NCBI GenBank assembly: GCA_964611385.1 | Contig: CAZSXS010000076.1 | Coordinates: forward strand, 1-18,105 | From: CAZSXS01 sp964611385 | GTDB taxonomy: Bacteria > Bacillota > Clostridia > Lachnospirales > CAYPQA01 | Direction: 5' to 3' | DNA length: 18,105 nucleotides | Shown: positions 1 to 7,320 of the stretch, piece after piece | Numbering within the stretch: position 1 is the first letter of the stretch | Layout of the letters: each line of letters starts with the position of its first letter | Notes under the pieces: generated by a model | Told to the model about the DNA's origin: nothing | The model's database searches: none | The model's input: the letters and a program-made list of their open reading frames with translations, nothing else | Translations under genes and position numbers: made by a program

Positions 1-79
1 ACAGGATTGTCTTCCGTTTTTCAACATTTTTTTTAGAGAACTTTTAACTCACAAGATAATAAAAGTAGAGGTGTTAATC

Positions 80-1186
80 ATGAAAGAAATCAATATCGCA
101 AGGGCGATTATGAACAAACGTAGGGAGAAAGGAATTACACAAGATGACCTTGCAAACTATATCGGTGTTTCCAAAGCATCTGTGTCAAAATGGGAAACGG
201 GACACAGCTATCCTGATATTACATTTCTCCCACAGCTTGCGGCTTTTTTCAATATGAGCATAGACGAGCTTATGGGGTATGAGCCACAAATGATAAAAGA
301 GGACATTCGCAAATTGTGCCTGTCGCTATCCGCTGATTTTGCTACTAAGCCTTTTGACGAAGTAATAAGCCGTTGCCGTGAAATCAGTAAAAAGTACTTC
401 TCGTGCTTCCCTCTGTTATTTCAAATTGGTTCATTGCTGATCAATTATAGCACAGCCGCTAAAGAACCGGACAGAATCGCTTCCATAATCACAGAAGCTA
501 AAGAGCTTTTCATTAGAGTAAAAAAAGAAAGTGGCGATGTGGAGCTTGCAAAACAGGCATTGTCTATGGAAGCGGTCTGCGCACTTGCTCTTGGCAATCC
601 TAATGAAGTATTGGAATTGCTTAGCGGAGTAAATGCACCTCTCTGTTCTATCGAACCGTTACTTTCTTCGGCATATCAGGCGACTGGAAAAATCAAGGAA
701 GCAAAGACTGTTTTGCAAGTAGGCGTGTATCAACATATCATGGTTTTGTTTGGTATGATTCTCCCATACCTTATGCTTTGTGCTGATGATCTGGAACGGT
801 TTGAGGAAATATATCGGCGGACAATGAGCATAGCGGAAACCTTTCATATAGAAGAGATTCACCCGTCCATTATGCTTAGCTTCTATTTATCTGCCGCACA
901 AGCGTACTTAGCCAATGAAAAAATGGATAAAGCACTTGATACCTTGGAGAAATATACACAGCTTGCCACAGGTAATATTTACCCACTTCAGTTAAAAGGG
1001 GATGGTTTTTTCAATTTACTTGATGACTGGCTAGATGAATTTCCTTTAGGAACAGCGTTACCGCGCAATGAAAAAGCCGTAAGGCAAAGCATGACTGATG
1101 CAGTAGCAAATAACCCCGCTTTTTCTGCTCTTGGGGATAAACCGCGTTTTCAAAGCATGGTGGAAAAGCTAAAAAATAATTGTTAG
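80..1186 (+). CDS. XRE-family transcriptional regulator with helical (TPR-like) C-terminal region
   Basis: Predicted DNA-binding regulator of 368 residues. Residues about 5-65 form a Cro/C1-type helix-turn-helix: ITQDDLANYIGVSKASVSKW is the recognition core, followed by the usual ETGHSYPDI and LAAFFNMSIDELMGY. The remaining 300 residues are helical and leucine/alanine-rich, like the TPR-type sensor halves of many XRE regulators. A GTG at 71 is in frame, but AGAGGTG at 66-72 is a Shine-Dalgarno (SD) sequence that fits the ATG at 80 (MKEINIARAI), so I chose 80. The gene is first in a co-directional set with a PLDc_N protein and an ABC exporter (12 nt gap, then overlaps), so it probably controls that operon, possibly in response to an envelope-active compound. 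The HTH call is secure; ligand and sign of control are unknown. Confidence 0.9.
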   Translation: MKEINIARAIMNKRREKGITQDDLANYIGVSKASVSKWETGHSYPDITFLPQLAAFFNMSIDELMGYEPQMIKEDIRKLCLSLSADFATKPFDEVISRCREISKKYFSCFPLLFQIGSLLINYSTAAKEPDRIASIITEAKELFIRVKKESGDVELAKQALSMEAVCALALGNPNEVLELLSGVNAPLCSIEPLLSSAYQATGKIKEAKTVLQVGVYQHIMVLFGMILPYLMLCADDLERFEEIYRRTMSIAETFHIEEIHPSIMLSFYLSAAQAYLANEKMDKALDTLEKYTQLATGNIYPLQLKGDGFFNLLDDWLDEFPLGTALPRNEKAVRQSMTDAVANNPAFSALGDKPRFQSMVEKLKNNC

Positions 1187-1198
1187 GAGAATTTTAAT

Positions 1199-1399
1199 AT
1201 GGATTTTTTGAGAGAATACTTACCCCTCCTGATCCCCTTCGTTATTGTGGAACTCACCCTTGCGATAACAGCACTTATCCATGTGCTGAAGCATCCACAT
1301 TACCGCTTTGGAAACAAAGCAATGTGGGTATTTCTTGTATTGATTCTTCAAATTATTGGTCCGATTGCTTATTTCATTTTAGGGAGAGGTGAGGAGTAA
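1199..1399 (+). CDS. PLDc_N-domain small membrane protein (YxlE-like)
   Basis: A 66-residue protein with two hydrophobic segments (residues about 8-29 and 42-61) separated by a short basic loop (LKHPHYRFGNKAMW). This is the pattern of the PLDc_N domain, the membrane anchor found in cardiolipin synthases and in short stand-alone proteins such as Bacillus YxlE. No phospholipase catalytic HKD motif is present, so it is not an enzyme. SD AGGAGA lies about 9 nt before the ATG. Its stop overlaps the ATG of the ABC ATPase (TAATG), implying translational coupling. By analogy with the Bacillus sigY operon, where yxlE sits beside the ABC genes yxlF and yxlG, it may modulate the transporter or its regulator; that role is inferred. 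Confidence 0.85.
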   Translation: MDFLREYLPLLIPFVIVELTLAITALIHVLKHPHYRFGNKAMWVFLVLILQIIGPIAYFILGRGEE

Positions 1400-2307
1400 T
1401 GAATGTTCTAAGCATAAATGGATTATCAAAAAGTTTTGGTACCCAAAAGATAATTGATAATCTAAACTTTGCTGTGCCACAGGGATCTATTTTCGGTTTT
1501 ATCGGTCAAAATGGCGCAGGGAAAACAACAACAATGAAGATGGTGCTCGGTCTGCTCGAAGCTGACAGCGGGAGTATTACGGTTTGTGGTGAAGCCGTGT
1601 GTTATGGACAGACAAAAACAAATCGGCATATTGGATATTTGCCGGATGTGCCGGAGTTTTACAACTATATGAAGCCGCATGAATATCTTGGGATTTGTGG
1701 TGAAATTACCGGGCTATCGAAAGCGCAAACGAAAAACAGAAGTGATGAACTTTTATCTCTTGTGGGACTTGATGGAGTGAAAAAGCGCATAGGTAGCTTT
1801 TCAAGAGGTATGAAGCAGCGGCTTGGTATTGCACAGGCATTACTGTCACAACCTAAGTTACTCATTTGTGATGAGCCGACAAGCGCCCTTGATCCTGTTG
1901 GACGAAAAGAAATTCTTGATATCCTGCAAAAAATTAAAGGCTCGACCACCGTTATATTTTCAACGCATATTCTATCTGATGTAGAGAGAATATGCGACCA
2001 CGTTGCCCTACTTCATGCAGGGAAAATTGCTGTAATCGGAACACTCTCTGAAATAAAAGCCCTGCATAAGCAAAACAAACTGCTGCTTGAGTTTGCGAGT
2101 GAAACCGAATTACAGATGTTCATGAAGTCGGAGGATATTCCAAAGGAGAACGTAATAATCGGAAATGCTGTCACATTACAAAGTGATGATATGCCTGCTC
2201 TCCAAAGCATTATTATCAGCACTTTGTATCAGAAAAAGCTATTTCCTGTGAAAATGGAAATTGCCGAATCCAGTCTTGAAAATCTATTTTTGGAGGTGGT
2301 ATCGTGA
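1399..2307 (+). CDS. ABC transporter ATP-binding protein (ABC-2 exporter type)
   Basis: Cytoplasmic ATPase of 302 residues that should energise the permease encoded next. Visible motifs are Walker A GQNGAGKTT at 36-44, the signature SFSRGMKQR at about 133-141 (an R replaces the second residue of LSGGQ-like signatures, common in this subfamily), Walker B LLICDEP at 154-160 with the D-loop SALDP, and the H-loop STH at 188-190. The Q-loop region reads GYLPDVPEF, so the usual Gln is not obvious, as in many CcmA/YxlF-type exporters. A C-terminal extension of about 80 residues is also typical of them. Translation is coupled upstream by TAATG and downstream by a GTGA overlap. Substrate unknown; bacteriocin or antibiotic export is a common guess for this arrangement. 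Confidence 0.95.
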   Translation: MNVLSINGLSKSFGTQKIIDNLNFAVPQGSIFGFIGQNGAGKTTTMKMVLGLLEADSGSITVCGEAVCYGQTKTNRHIGYLPDVPEFYNYMKPHEYLGICGEITGLSKAQTKNRSDELLSLVGLDGVKKRIGSFSRGMKQRLGIAQALLSQPKLLICDEPTSALDPVGRKEILDILQKIKGSTTVIFSTHILSDVERICDHVALLHAGKIAVIGTLSEIKALHKQNKLLLEFASETELQMFMKSEDIPKENVIIGNAVTLQSDDMPALQSIIISTLYQKKLFPVKMEIAESSLENLFLEVVS

Positions 2308-3065
2308 ATGGTTTACTTGCATTTACAAAAAAAGAATTTACCGAGAATATGAGAAACTATCGACTGCTTATTATGGTTGCACTATTTACCCTGTTCGGAT
2401 TTATGAACCCGCTAACTGCAAAATTCACGCCACAGCTCTTATCAGCGTTAGCCCCGCAGTTCAATATGAATATGCCAGAACCTGCTGCCATTGATTCGTG
2501 GGTGCAGTTCTATAAAAATATATCATCGCTTGGATTTAGCTTGATGATTATTCTGTTTAGCTCAATAATGTCCACCGAATATGCAAAAGGAACATTTGTC
2601 ATAATGCTGACGAAAGGGCTTTCGCGCCCCGCTGTCATACTTGCAAAGTTTACGGTTATGTTTTGCATTATGACAGTCAGCCTGTGGCTCTGTTTTGGGA
2701 TAACATGGGGATATACAGCTTACTTTTGGCAGGGAGTCACACTCCAAAACTTATTCATAGCGGCACTTTTTTTATGGATTGGTGGGATATTGTATCTTGC
2801 AGTGTTAACTCTGGGTAGCGTAATATCAAAAGGTGCGTTTGCAAGTGTTGTGCTTGTTCTCCTCATTACCACTACGTTTTCTCTGCTTGGTATGACCCCC
2901 TTTTTTGAAAGCCTTAACCCCATGCTTCTTTCTACAAAGAACGTTGAGATTATAAATGGCAGTACGTCGGCTTCAGATATGGTTGTTCCTATAATCATTT
3001 CATTTGCATTATCTGCGGGTTGCCTTTATGCTTCCGTTTTGCTATTTAACAAAAAGCAGCTGTGA
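2304..3065 (+). CDS. ABC-2 type transporter permease
   Basis: Integral membrane protein of 253 residues, the partner of the preceding ATPase. Hydrophobic segments are visible at about residues 18-35, 75-88, 112-135, 145-170, 178-195 and 225-245, giving six probable helices. It starts at a GTG (2304) that overlaps the ATPase stop codon as GTGA and is preceded by GGAGGTGGT. The N-terminus LLAFTKKEFTENMRNYRLL and the STEYAKGTF segment are typical of ABC-2 permeases (YxlG/NatB-like), where the latter lies in the loop contacting the ATPase. Last gene of the exporter operon; I see no clear hairpin terminator after it. Confidence 0.9.
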   Translation: MNGLLAFTKKEFTENMRNYRLLIMVALFTLFGFMNPLTAKFTPQLLSALAPQFNMNMPEPAAIDSWVQFYKNISSLGFSLMIILFSSIMSTEYAKGTFVIMLTKGLSRPAVILAKFTVMFCIMTVSLWLCFGITWGYTAYFWQGVTLQNLFIAALFLWIGGILYLAVLTLGSVISKGAFASVVLVLLITTTFSLLGMTPFFESLNPMLLSTKNVEIINGSTSASDMVVPIIISFALSAGCLYASVLLFNKKQL

Positions 3066-3091
3066 ATGCAATCAGTCTGCTCTTGTTATGC

Positions 3092-3121
3092 TTGTGAATC
3101 ATGCCACTATTGTGCTATAAT
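3092..3121 (+). promoter_or_regulatory. candidate sigma-A promoter for the M81 peptidase gene
   Basis: TATAAT at 3116-3121 is a perfect -10 hexamer. A weak -35, TTGTGA (4 of 6), lies at 3092-3097 with an 18-bp spacer. The ATG follows 54 nt downstream. No terminator separates this point from the permease gene, so read-through from the exporter operon is also possible. Confidence 0.5.
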
Positions 3122-3175
3122 GCGCAAGATGAACGTGCTAGTATAAAATAAAGTAAATGGGGGTTATGATTAAAC

Positions 3176-4819
3176 ATGAAAATTTTAGTAGGTGGTATTG
3201 ATCAGGAAGCCAACACCTTTTCCACAGTAAAGGTACGCTACCAGGATTTTGCCCGGTTTAAAGGGCAGGCCTTGTTGGATCAGCTTAAGCAGTGTGCGTT
3301 GTTTGAAGAGGCGGGAATGGAGCTAATCCCAGCGGTTTATGCAAGCATACTTCCCTCTGCGTCCTTGTCCAAGGATGAATTTTTAAACTTTATGGATGAA
3401 TTTTTTGAAGCCGTTGAGGCTCATGAAAGCTCTGATGCTTCTAAACTTCCTAACCCTTCTAACGCTTGTAATCCTTGTGGTGCTGATGAAGGGCAATGCA
3501 ACCCAAATGACAAAACCCATGGAATTGACGCAGTGTACCTTTGCCTCCATGGAGCCATGCACGTGAAAGATATTGGCAGCGGTGAACTTTATCTGGTTCA
3601 AAAGCTAAGGGAGCGGTTTGGCGATATTCCTATTTTTGCCTCCTTCGATTTTCACGGAACCATGCACCAGGAGCTTGTACAGAACTTGAATTACATAACG
3701 GCTTATCGGACAGCGCCCCATGTGGATGTGCTGGAAACAGGACAGCGTTGTGTAAAAGCTCTGATTCATGCCTTGCAAACAAAGCAGATTCCCAGCTGCC
3801 GTTATATAGAGCTTCCCATGGGCTTCCCTGGGGAGTTGGTCATTACAAAAGAGTATCCAAGCTGTGAGATTCTTTCCATGCTTGAAGCTATTGAGGCAGA
3901 AGGCTTGGCTTTGGATGTAAGTTGGTTCTGTGGCTTTATTTGGGCGGATGTGGAAAAGGTGTTCATGAGCCTTACGGTTACGGCGATGGACTTTAGCCCT
4001 GTCCTTGAGCAGCGAATGAAGGAAGCGGCGAATCGGATTTGGAGTCTGCGGAAAGAATTTAAGTTTACTGTCTGTTCATTGAAACCAGAAGAAGCCGTAG
4101 CAGAAGCTAAAAGACTGGCAGAGGAGCTAAGGACGAACTCAAGAGCAGACATAAGGGCTTTAGAGAATCAAGATGCTTCAGAAGAGCCAAAAAAATCAAA
4201 AGATCCAGAAGATCTAGAGAATCCAAACACCTCCAACAAGAATCTAATATTTGTATCCGATTCCGGCGACAATGTGACTGCCGGAGCCTCCGGAGACAAT
4301 GCCTATATGACGGGCTTGTTTGTAAAGCAGGGATTGGAGCAGGCTTTAATCGCCGGGCTTGCGGACGGCCCGGCTGTTGAGAAATGTTATGCTCATCAGG
4401 AAGGCGAACGCTTCTCCTTGAAGATGGGGAAAACGCTTGATCCCACCAGTGAGGATATCACCCTTGAAGTCTGCCTGATCCGGAAGGGCAACTTGTTGAA
4501 ACGCTTTGGAGGCACAGATCTGAGGTATGCGCTTGTTAAAGCTGAGGGAGTGGAGATTATCCTTACAGAACAACGATATGATTTTACTGAGCTCTGTCAC
4601 TTTGAAGCCATAGGTGTTGATCCCTTTGCCTATGCAATTATTTGTGTGAAGCTGGGTTACCTATATCCTGAATTAGCGGAAGTTGCCGGACATGCCATCC
4701 TAGCTTTGACCAAGGGCGGTGCAAATCAGTTGGTTTCAGAAATTCCCTTTACCATGAAACATAAGCCCTTTTATCCAAAGGCTGACTTTGAGTATATCTG
4801 TACGGGATATAGCCTATAA
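3176..4819 (+). CDS. M81 family metallopeptidase (MlrC-like) with low-complexity insertions
   Basis: Predicted zinc peptidase of 547 residues, related to microcystin-degrading MlrC; the natural substrate in Clostridia is unknown. The N-terminus ILVGGIDQEANTFS is the family's opening motif. D158, H160 (SFDFHGTMH) and H182 (TAPHVD) reproduce the Asp-x-His...22...His spacing I recall for the MlrC zinc site; H125 lies in LCLHGAM. The C-terminal domain begins at SDSGDNVTAGASGDN (about 361-375), matching the family's DNPGGG-type loop in degraded form. Two hydrophilic Ser/Asn/Pro/Glu-rich stretches, about residues 84-115 and 320-355, interrupt the fold and make it longer than the roughly 500 residues usual for the family. 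A GGGGG run at about 3159-3163 serves as SD for the ATG at 3176. No signal peptide. Monocistronic or loosely attached to the upstream exporter operon. Confidence 0.88.
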   Translation: MKILVGGIDQEANTFSTVKVRYQDFARFKGQALLDQLKQCALFEEAGMELIPAVYASILPSASLSKDEFLNFMDEFFEAVEAHESSDASKLPNPSNACNPCGADEGQCNPNDKTHGIDAVYLCLHGAMHVKDIGSGELYLVQKLRERFGDIPIFASFDFHGTMHQELVQNLNYITAYRTAPHVDVLETGQRCVKALIHALQTKQIPSCRYIELPMGFPGELVITKEYPSCEILSMLEAIEAEGLALDVSWFCGFIWADVEKVFMSLTVTAMDFSPVLEQRMKEAANRIWSLRKEFKFTVCSLKPEEAVAEAKRLAEELRTNSRADIRALENQDASEEPKKSKDPEDLENPNTSNKNLIFVSDSGDNVTAGASGDNAYMTGLFVKQGLEQALIAGLADGPAVEKCYAHQEGERFSLKMGKTLDPTSEDITLEVCLIRKGNLLKRFGGTDLRYALVKAEGVEIILTEQRYDFTELCHFEAIGVDPFAYAIICVKLGYLYPELAEVAGHAILALTKGGANQLVSEIPFTMKHKPFYPKADFEYICTGYSL

Positions 4820-4830
4820 GTAAACAATAG

Positions 4831-4850
4831 AAGCCCTTAATAGGGCTTTT
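4831..4850 (+). terminator. intrinsic terminator after the M81 gene
   Basis: AAGCCCT (4831-4837), a TAAT loop and AGGGCTT (4842-4848) form a 7-bp stem followed by T residues, 11 nt after the stop codon. Confidence 0.8.
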
Positions 4851-4920
4851 ACTTCATTGATGTTACCGCCGGTAGTTCACTTCAAAGCAGTAATTATAAC
4901 TTTATGCATACCTCTAAATA

Positions 4921-4959
4921 ACAAAAAGCTGCCTCTGATATTCAGAAGCAGCTTTTTGT
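4921..4959 (-). terminator. bidirectional intrinsic terminator between convergent genes
   Basis: The arms 4921-4938 and 4942-4959 pair almost perfectly (ACAAAAAGCTGC against GCAGCTTTTTGT, inner part CTCTGA/TCAGAA). Each strand reads a hairpin ending in a T-run. It sits 3 nt beyond the stop of the minus-strand GH172 gene and also backs up the plus-strand terminator at 4831. Confidence 0.85.
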
Positions 4960-4962
4960 TGC

Positions 4963-6045
4963 TTAGATAATCTCCAAATAATCCTTATCCGGCAAGCAAG
5001 GAAAATTCACTGTAGGTAAAGTCTGGTACCAAAAAGCCACGGAAGCAATATCATCCTGCAAGGGCAGGTATCTTCCGTTTTCACGCCAGCCTAGGGCTTG
5101 GATGGTGACTTTGATCTCCTCCTCGAAGCGGATAGGGTCTGTAATGTGCCAGCGGTACAGCCCAAAGCGCTTGCTGACTTGATACAGCTTGTTGGATTTG
5201 CAGTCGTAAAATCCGGAGTAGGGGGTGGAAAAACTTACATATTCATCATGGGTGTGGGGGTTTTCAAAATTATAGGAGCCGCAAAAATAATCCTCTGTAC
5301 CAGTACCGCAAATAGTAGGGTATTCTTGATCGCCATCCATATAGAACTTGATTTCACCTTCACCCCACCAACCATTATTGTTCACACCCCAGGCCATGTA
5401 TGTACCCACATACTGGCCTTTTCCTTTTATCCCGTCCAAAATCGTATACACGCTCTTATAGGGCAGCGGATTCACTCGTCTGAACTGGGCATGAAAATAC
5501 GCACAATCCTCTGGAACCTCCGTTAGCGTATAGCTAATCTGATAGTACATAACAACTTTATCAGCACTACGATTCTCCAAGGTGATGCGGCAGTTTTTCT
5601 TAAAAGGCATAGTCCAATAGCAGTTGAAGGCTGATCCAGGGTTGACGCAGACAGCCAGCGAATTGATCTGATGGTACTCATTCCAACCGGCACAGAAAAA
5701 ATCTCCGATGGGGCATTCCACTGATGGCTGCTCCTGCCCGTCCCAGTAAAAGCGAATGATGGTATTCCTCCACTTACCCGTAGGCGTAAGCCAAATATGC
5801 GTGAGCGCTCCCGGCCCTTGGATGTTGGCAATCTCAACACTTTGCCCTGCTTCTATGTAAATATAAGGGTTCACCTTCCAACCCGTGCCCAGATCTCTGG
5901 CAGCATTTTTAGCGTTTCCATCTTCCGGTGCACAGAGGCCACCCTTGCCCTTTTCTCCATTAAAATTCTCGGGGGAGATAGAACGGCTTACTGCATTGGA
6001 CAGCATCCAGAGGTTACCCATATTCGAATTTAACCCATTAAACAT
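4963..6045 (-). CDS. DUF2961 / GH172 family glycoside hydrolase-like protein
   Basis: Protein of 360 residues with the full DUF2961 pattern, now classed as GH172, whose characterised members act on fructose dianhydride or arabinofuranan-type furanosides. Recognisable parts are the N-terminal GPGALTHIWLT (about 77-87), FYWDGQEQPSVECPIGDFF (99-117), the central GWWGEGEIKFYMDGD (225-239) and the hallmark GTGTEDYF (247-254). Glutamates E229 or E231 and E251 are the likely catalytic pair by family analogy; the exact nucleophile assignment is my inference. No signal peptide is seen, so it probably works inside the cell on imported oligosaccharides. ATG at 6045 is preceded by GGGAGG with an 8-nt gap. 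It follows the esterase gene on the same strand after 133 nt, in which I find no convincing promoter, suggesting co-transcription and a shared glycan-processing role. Confidence 0.88.
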   Translation of the reverse strand: MFNGLNSNMGNLWMLSNAVSRSISPENFNGEKGKGGLCAPEDGNAKNAARDLGTGWKVNPYIYIEAGQSVEIANIQGPGALTHIWLTPTGKWRNTIIRFYWDGQEQPSVECPIGDFFCAGWNEYHQINSLAVCVNPGSAFNCYWTMPFKKNCRITLENRSADKVVMYYQISYTLTEVPEDCAYFHAQFRRVNPLPYKSVYTILDGIKGKGQYVGTYMAWGVNNNGWWGEGEIKFYMDGDQEYPTICGTGTEDYFCGSYNFENPHTHDEYVSFSTPYSGFYDCKSNKLYQVSKRFGLYRWHITDPIRFEEEIKVTIQALGWRENGRYLPLQDDIASVAFWYQTLPTVNFPCLPDKDYLEII

Positions 6046-6178
6046 AAAAATCCTCCCTTTCCGAACCCAAGCAAGGCCTCAAAACTCAGACCCTACATTC
6101 CATATTCAACGTCCGTTTTAATCTTCGACATAAAATCGCAGACTCAAAACCTCGCTTGCCTCCACTCAACTGTCAACT

Positions 6179-6994
6179 TTAAAGCGCCTTAACCCACTCA
6201 ATGGCCAGATCAATCCACCGCTGCACCTTAGGGATACAATCATCAGGCTTACAAACAATCTCATTCGCCAGGCTGAGGCCATGGCCGCCTTTTGGATAGA
6301 CATGGAGCTCAAAGGGGATATTTTCCTTAGCCATAGCAGAGGCAAAGAGGAGGGAATTCAAAACAGGTACGCAGCTATCCTGGTAGGTATGCCAGATAAA
6401 GCTGGGAGGTGTATCAGATGAAACTTGATTTTCCAGGGACAAGAAATCCATCTGCTCCTGGGTTCTATTTTCACCCAGCAAGTTTACAAAGGAGCCCATA
6501 TGACCACATTCGCCAGAAGAAATAACCGGATAGGCCAAAATCAAGCCATTTGGCTTATGGTCATCTCCGTCAAAGCCATACTGAGGCAGAACCTTATTCC
6601 AAAGGGTACCAATACTGGCGGTCAGGTGGCCGCCGGCAGAAAAGCCACAGACGACAACTTTATCTTTATCAATATTCCATTCGGCGGCATTTTGCCGGAT
6701 GAGTTCAAGGGAGCGACCCACCTGCACAAGCTGGGTTGGGTAGCGATAAGGCGCCACGCTATACCTGAGCACGAAGACAGTAACATCCTCAGACAAAAAC
6801 TTCAACGCAATAGGTTCGGCCTCACGGTCTGAGGTATAGCCATAGCCGCCCCCTGGGCAGACCAGCACGGCACGTCTGACTCGATCCTTAGAAAACTCAT
6901 TGGAATTCTCCAAGACATAGGCTGTCAACTTTGGCGCAACTTGAGGCTCCTCAAGGCCAATTTTCTTATAATCAATATTAACCGTAAATTCCAA
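6179..6994 (-). CDS. alpha/beta-hydrolase, acetyl-esterase/lipase-like
   Basis: Cytoplasmic carboxylesterase-like protein of about 271 residues. Numbering from a TTG at 6994, the oxyanion-hole motif CPGGGYGYTS is at 46-55, the nucleophile elbow GFSAGGHL gives Ser119, HTYQDSCVPV gives Asp206, and KGGHGLSL gives His238. This is the bacterial feruloyl/acetylxylan-esterase-like group of hydrolases, plausibly deacetylating sugars for the neighbouring GH172 enzyme. The start is uncertain. The reading frame stays open back to a TTG at 7120 inside the palindromic element, which codes an implausible Gly/Arg-rich leader; no in-frame ATG or SD is present near residue 1. An ATG-ATG pair lies out of frame at about 7012-7017 and would join the frame if one T were added to the nearby T-run. 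The 5' end may therefore have been altered by the repeat or carry an indel. Confidence 0.85.
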   Translation of the reverse strand: MEFTVNIDYKKIGLEEPQVAPKLTAYVLENSNEFSKDRVRRAVLVCPGGGYGYTSDREAEPIALKFLSEDVTVFVLRYSVAPYRYPTQLVQVGRSLELIRQNAAEWNIDKDKVVVCGFSAGGHLTASIGTLWNKVLPQYGFDGDDHKPNGLILAYPVISSGECGHMGSFVNLLGENRTQEQMDFLSLENQVSSDTPPSFIWHTYQDSCVPVLNSLLFASAMAKENIPFELHVYPKGGHGLSLANEIVCKPDDCIPKVQRWIDLAIEWVKAL

Positions 6995-7050
6995 AACAAC
7001 AAAAAATTCATCATAATTATGGTTTTTAAACCGGTGGGGTTGGTTGTTGT

Positions 7051-7245
7051 AAAATTTTTTAAAACGGGTGAAAAAAGTTTTCCTCCTCCCTCCCCCACAT
7101 CCCCTCCCTCCACCTTTCAAAAAAGCCGGACATGGGGGGTGAATAGAATTCTATGTGATTTTAATAAAATGGGGTCTTTCAAAATTTCCGTAGGATTTAT
7201 ATTGCTACCCATGTCCGGCTTTTTTGAAAAGAGGGGGATAGGGGT
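7051..7245. repeat. palindromic repeat element with 22-bp inverted repeats (copy 1)
   Basis: 7115-7136 (TTTCAAAAAAGCCGGACATG then GG) and 7208-7229 are perfect 22-bp inverted copies separated by 71 nt. Flanking them outward, pyrimidine-rich (7081-7113) and purine-rich (7230-7260) tracts are roughly complementary, and GAAAAAAGTTT recurs inverted further out, so the symmetry spans about 7051-7310 when the right-hand hairpin is included. A second, diverged partial copy lies at 17771-17847. It has no ORF of its own and lies between the aldolase stop codon and the esterase. It resembles a MITE or an intergenic palindromic unit; no target-site duplication was identified. Confidence 0.75.
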
Positions 7246-7310
7246 TTGGGGAAAGGGGGAGAGAAACTTTTTTCGCCGTTTGAAAAAAGTTTCTCTCCCC
7301 CTTTCCCCAA
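7246..7310. repeat. perfect 28-bp hairpin, right end of the palindromic element
   Basis: 7246-7273 and 7283-7310 are exact reverse complements (28 of 28) around a 9-nt loop, CGCCGTTTG. On the minus strand the hairpin begins 10 nt after the aldolase stop codon, so it would form a very stable 3' structure on the FAS operon mRNA. It is not followed by a T-run (next bases ACCCCTATCC), so it is not a standard intrinsic terminator; it may block 3' exonucleases or be an RNase III substrate. Confidence 0.85.
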
Positions 7311-7320
7311 GGTCTTTCCT

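Noticed and set aside
55..60. GATAAT as the -10 box for the XRE gene
   Set aside because: Transcription would start at about 66-67, inside the SD, so the mRNA would lack a usable ribosome site; the true promoter is probably upstream of the window.
7012..7120. N-terminal extension of the esterase to the TTG at 7120
   Set aside because: Gly/Arg-rich translation of the repeat element, no SD, no resemblance to the esterase fold.
7246..7310. Hairpin as a classical intrinsic terminator
   Set aside because: No T-run follows the stem on either strand.
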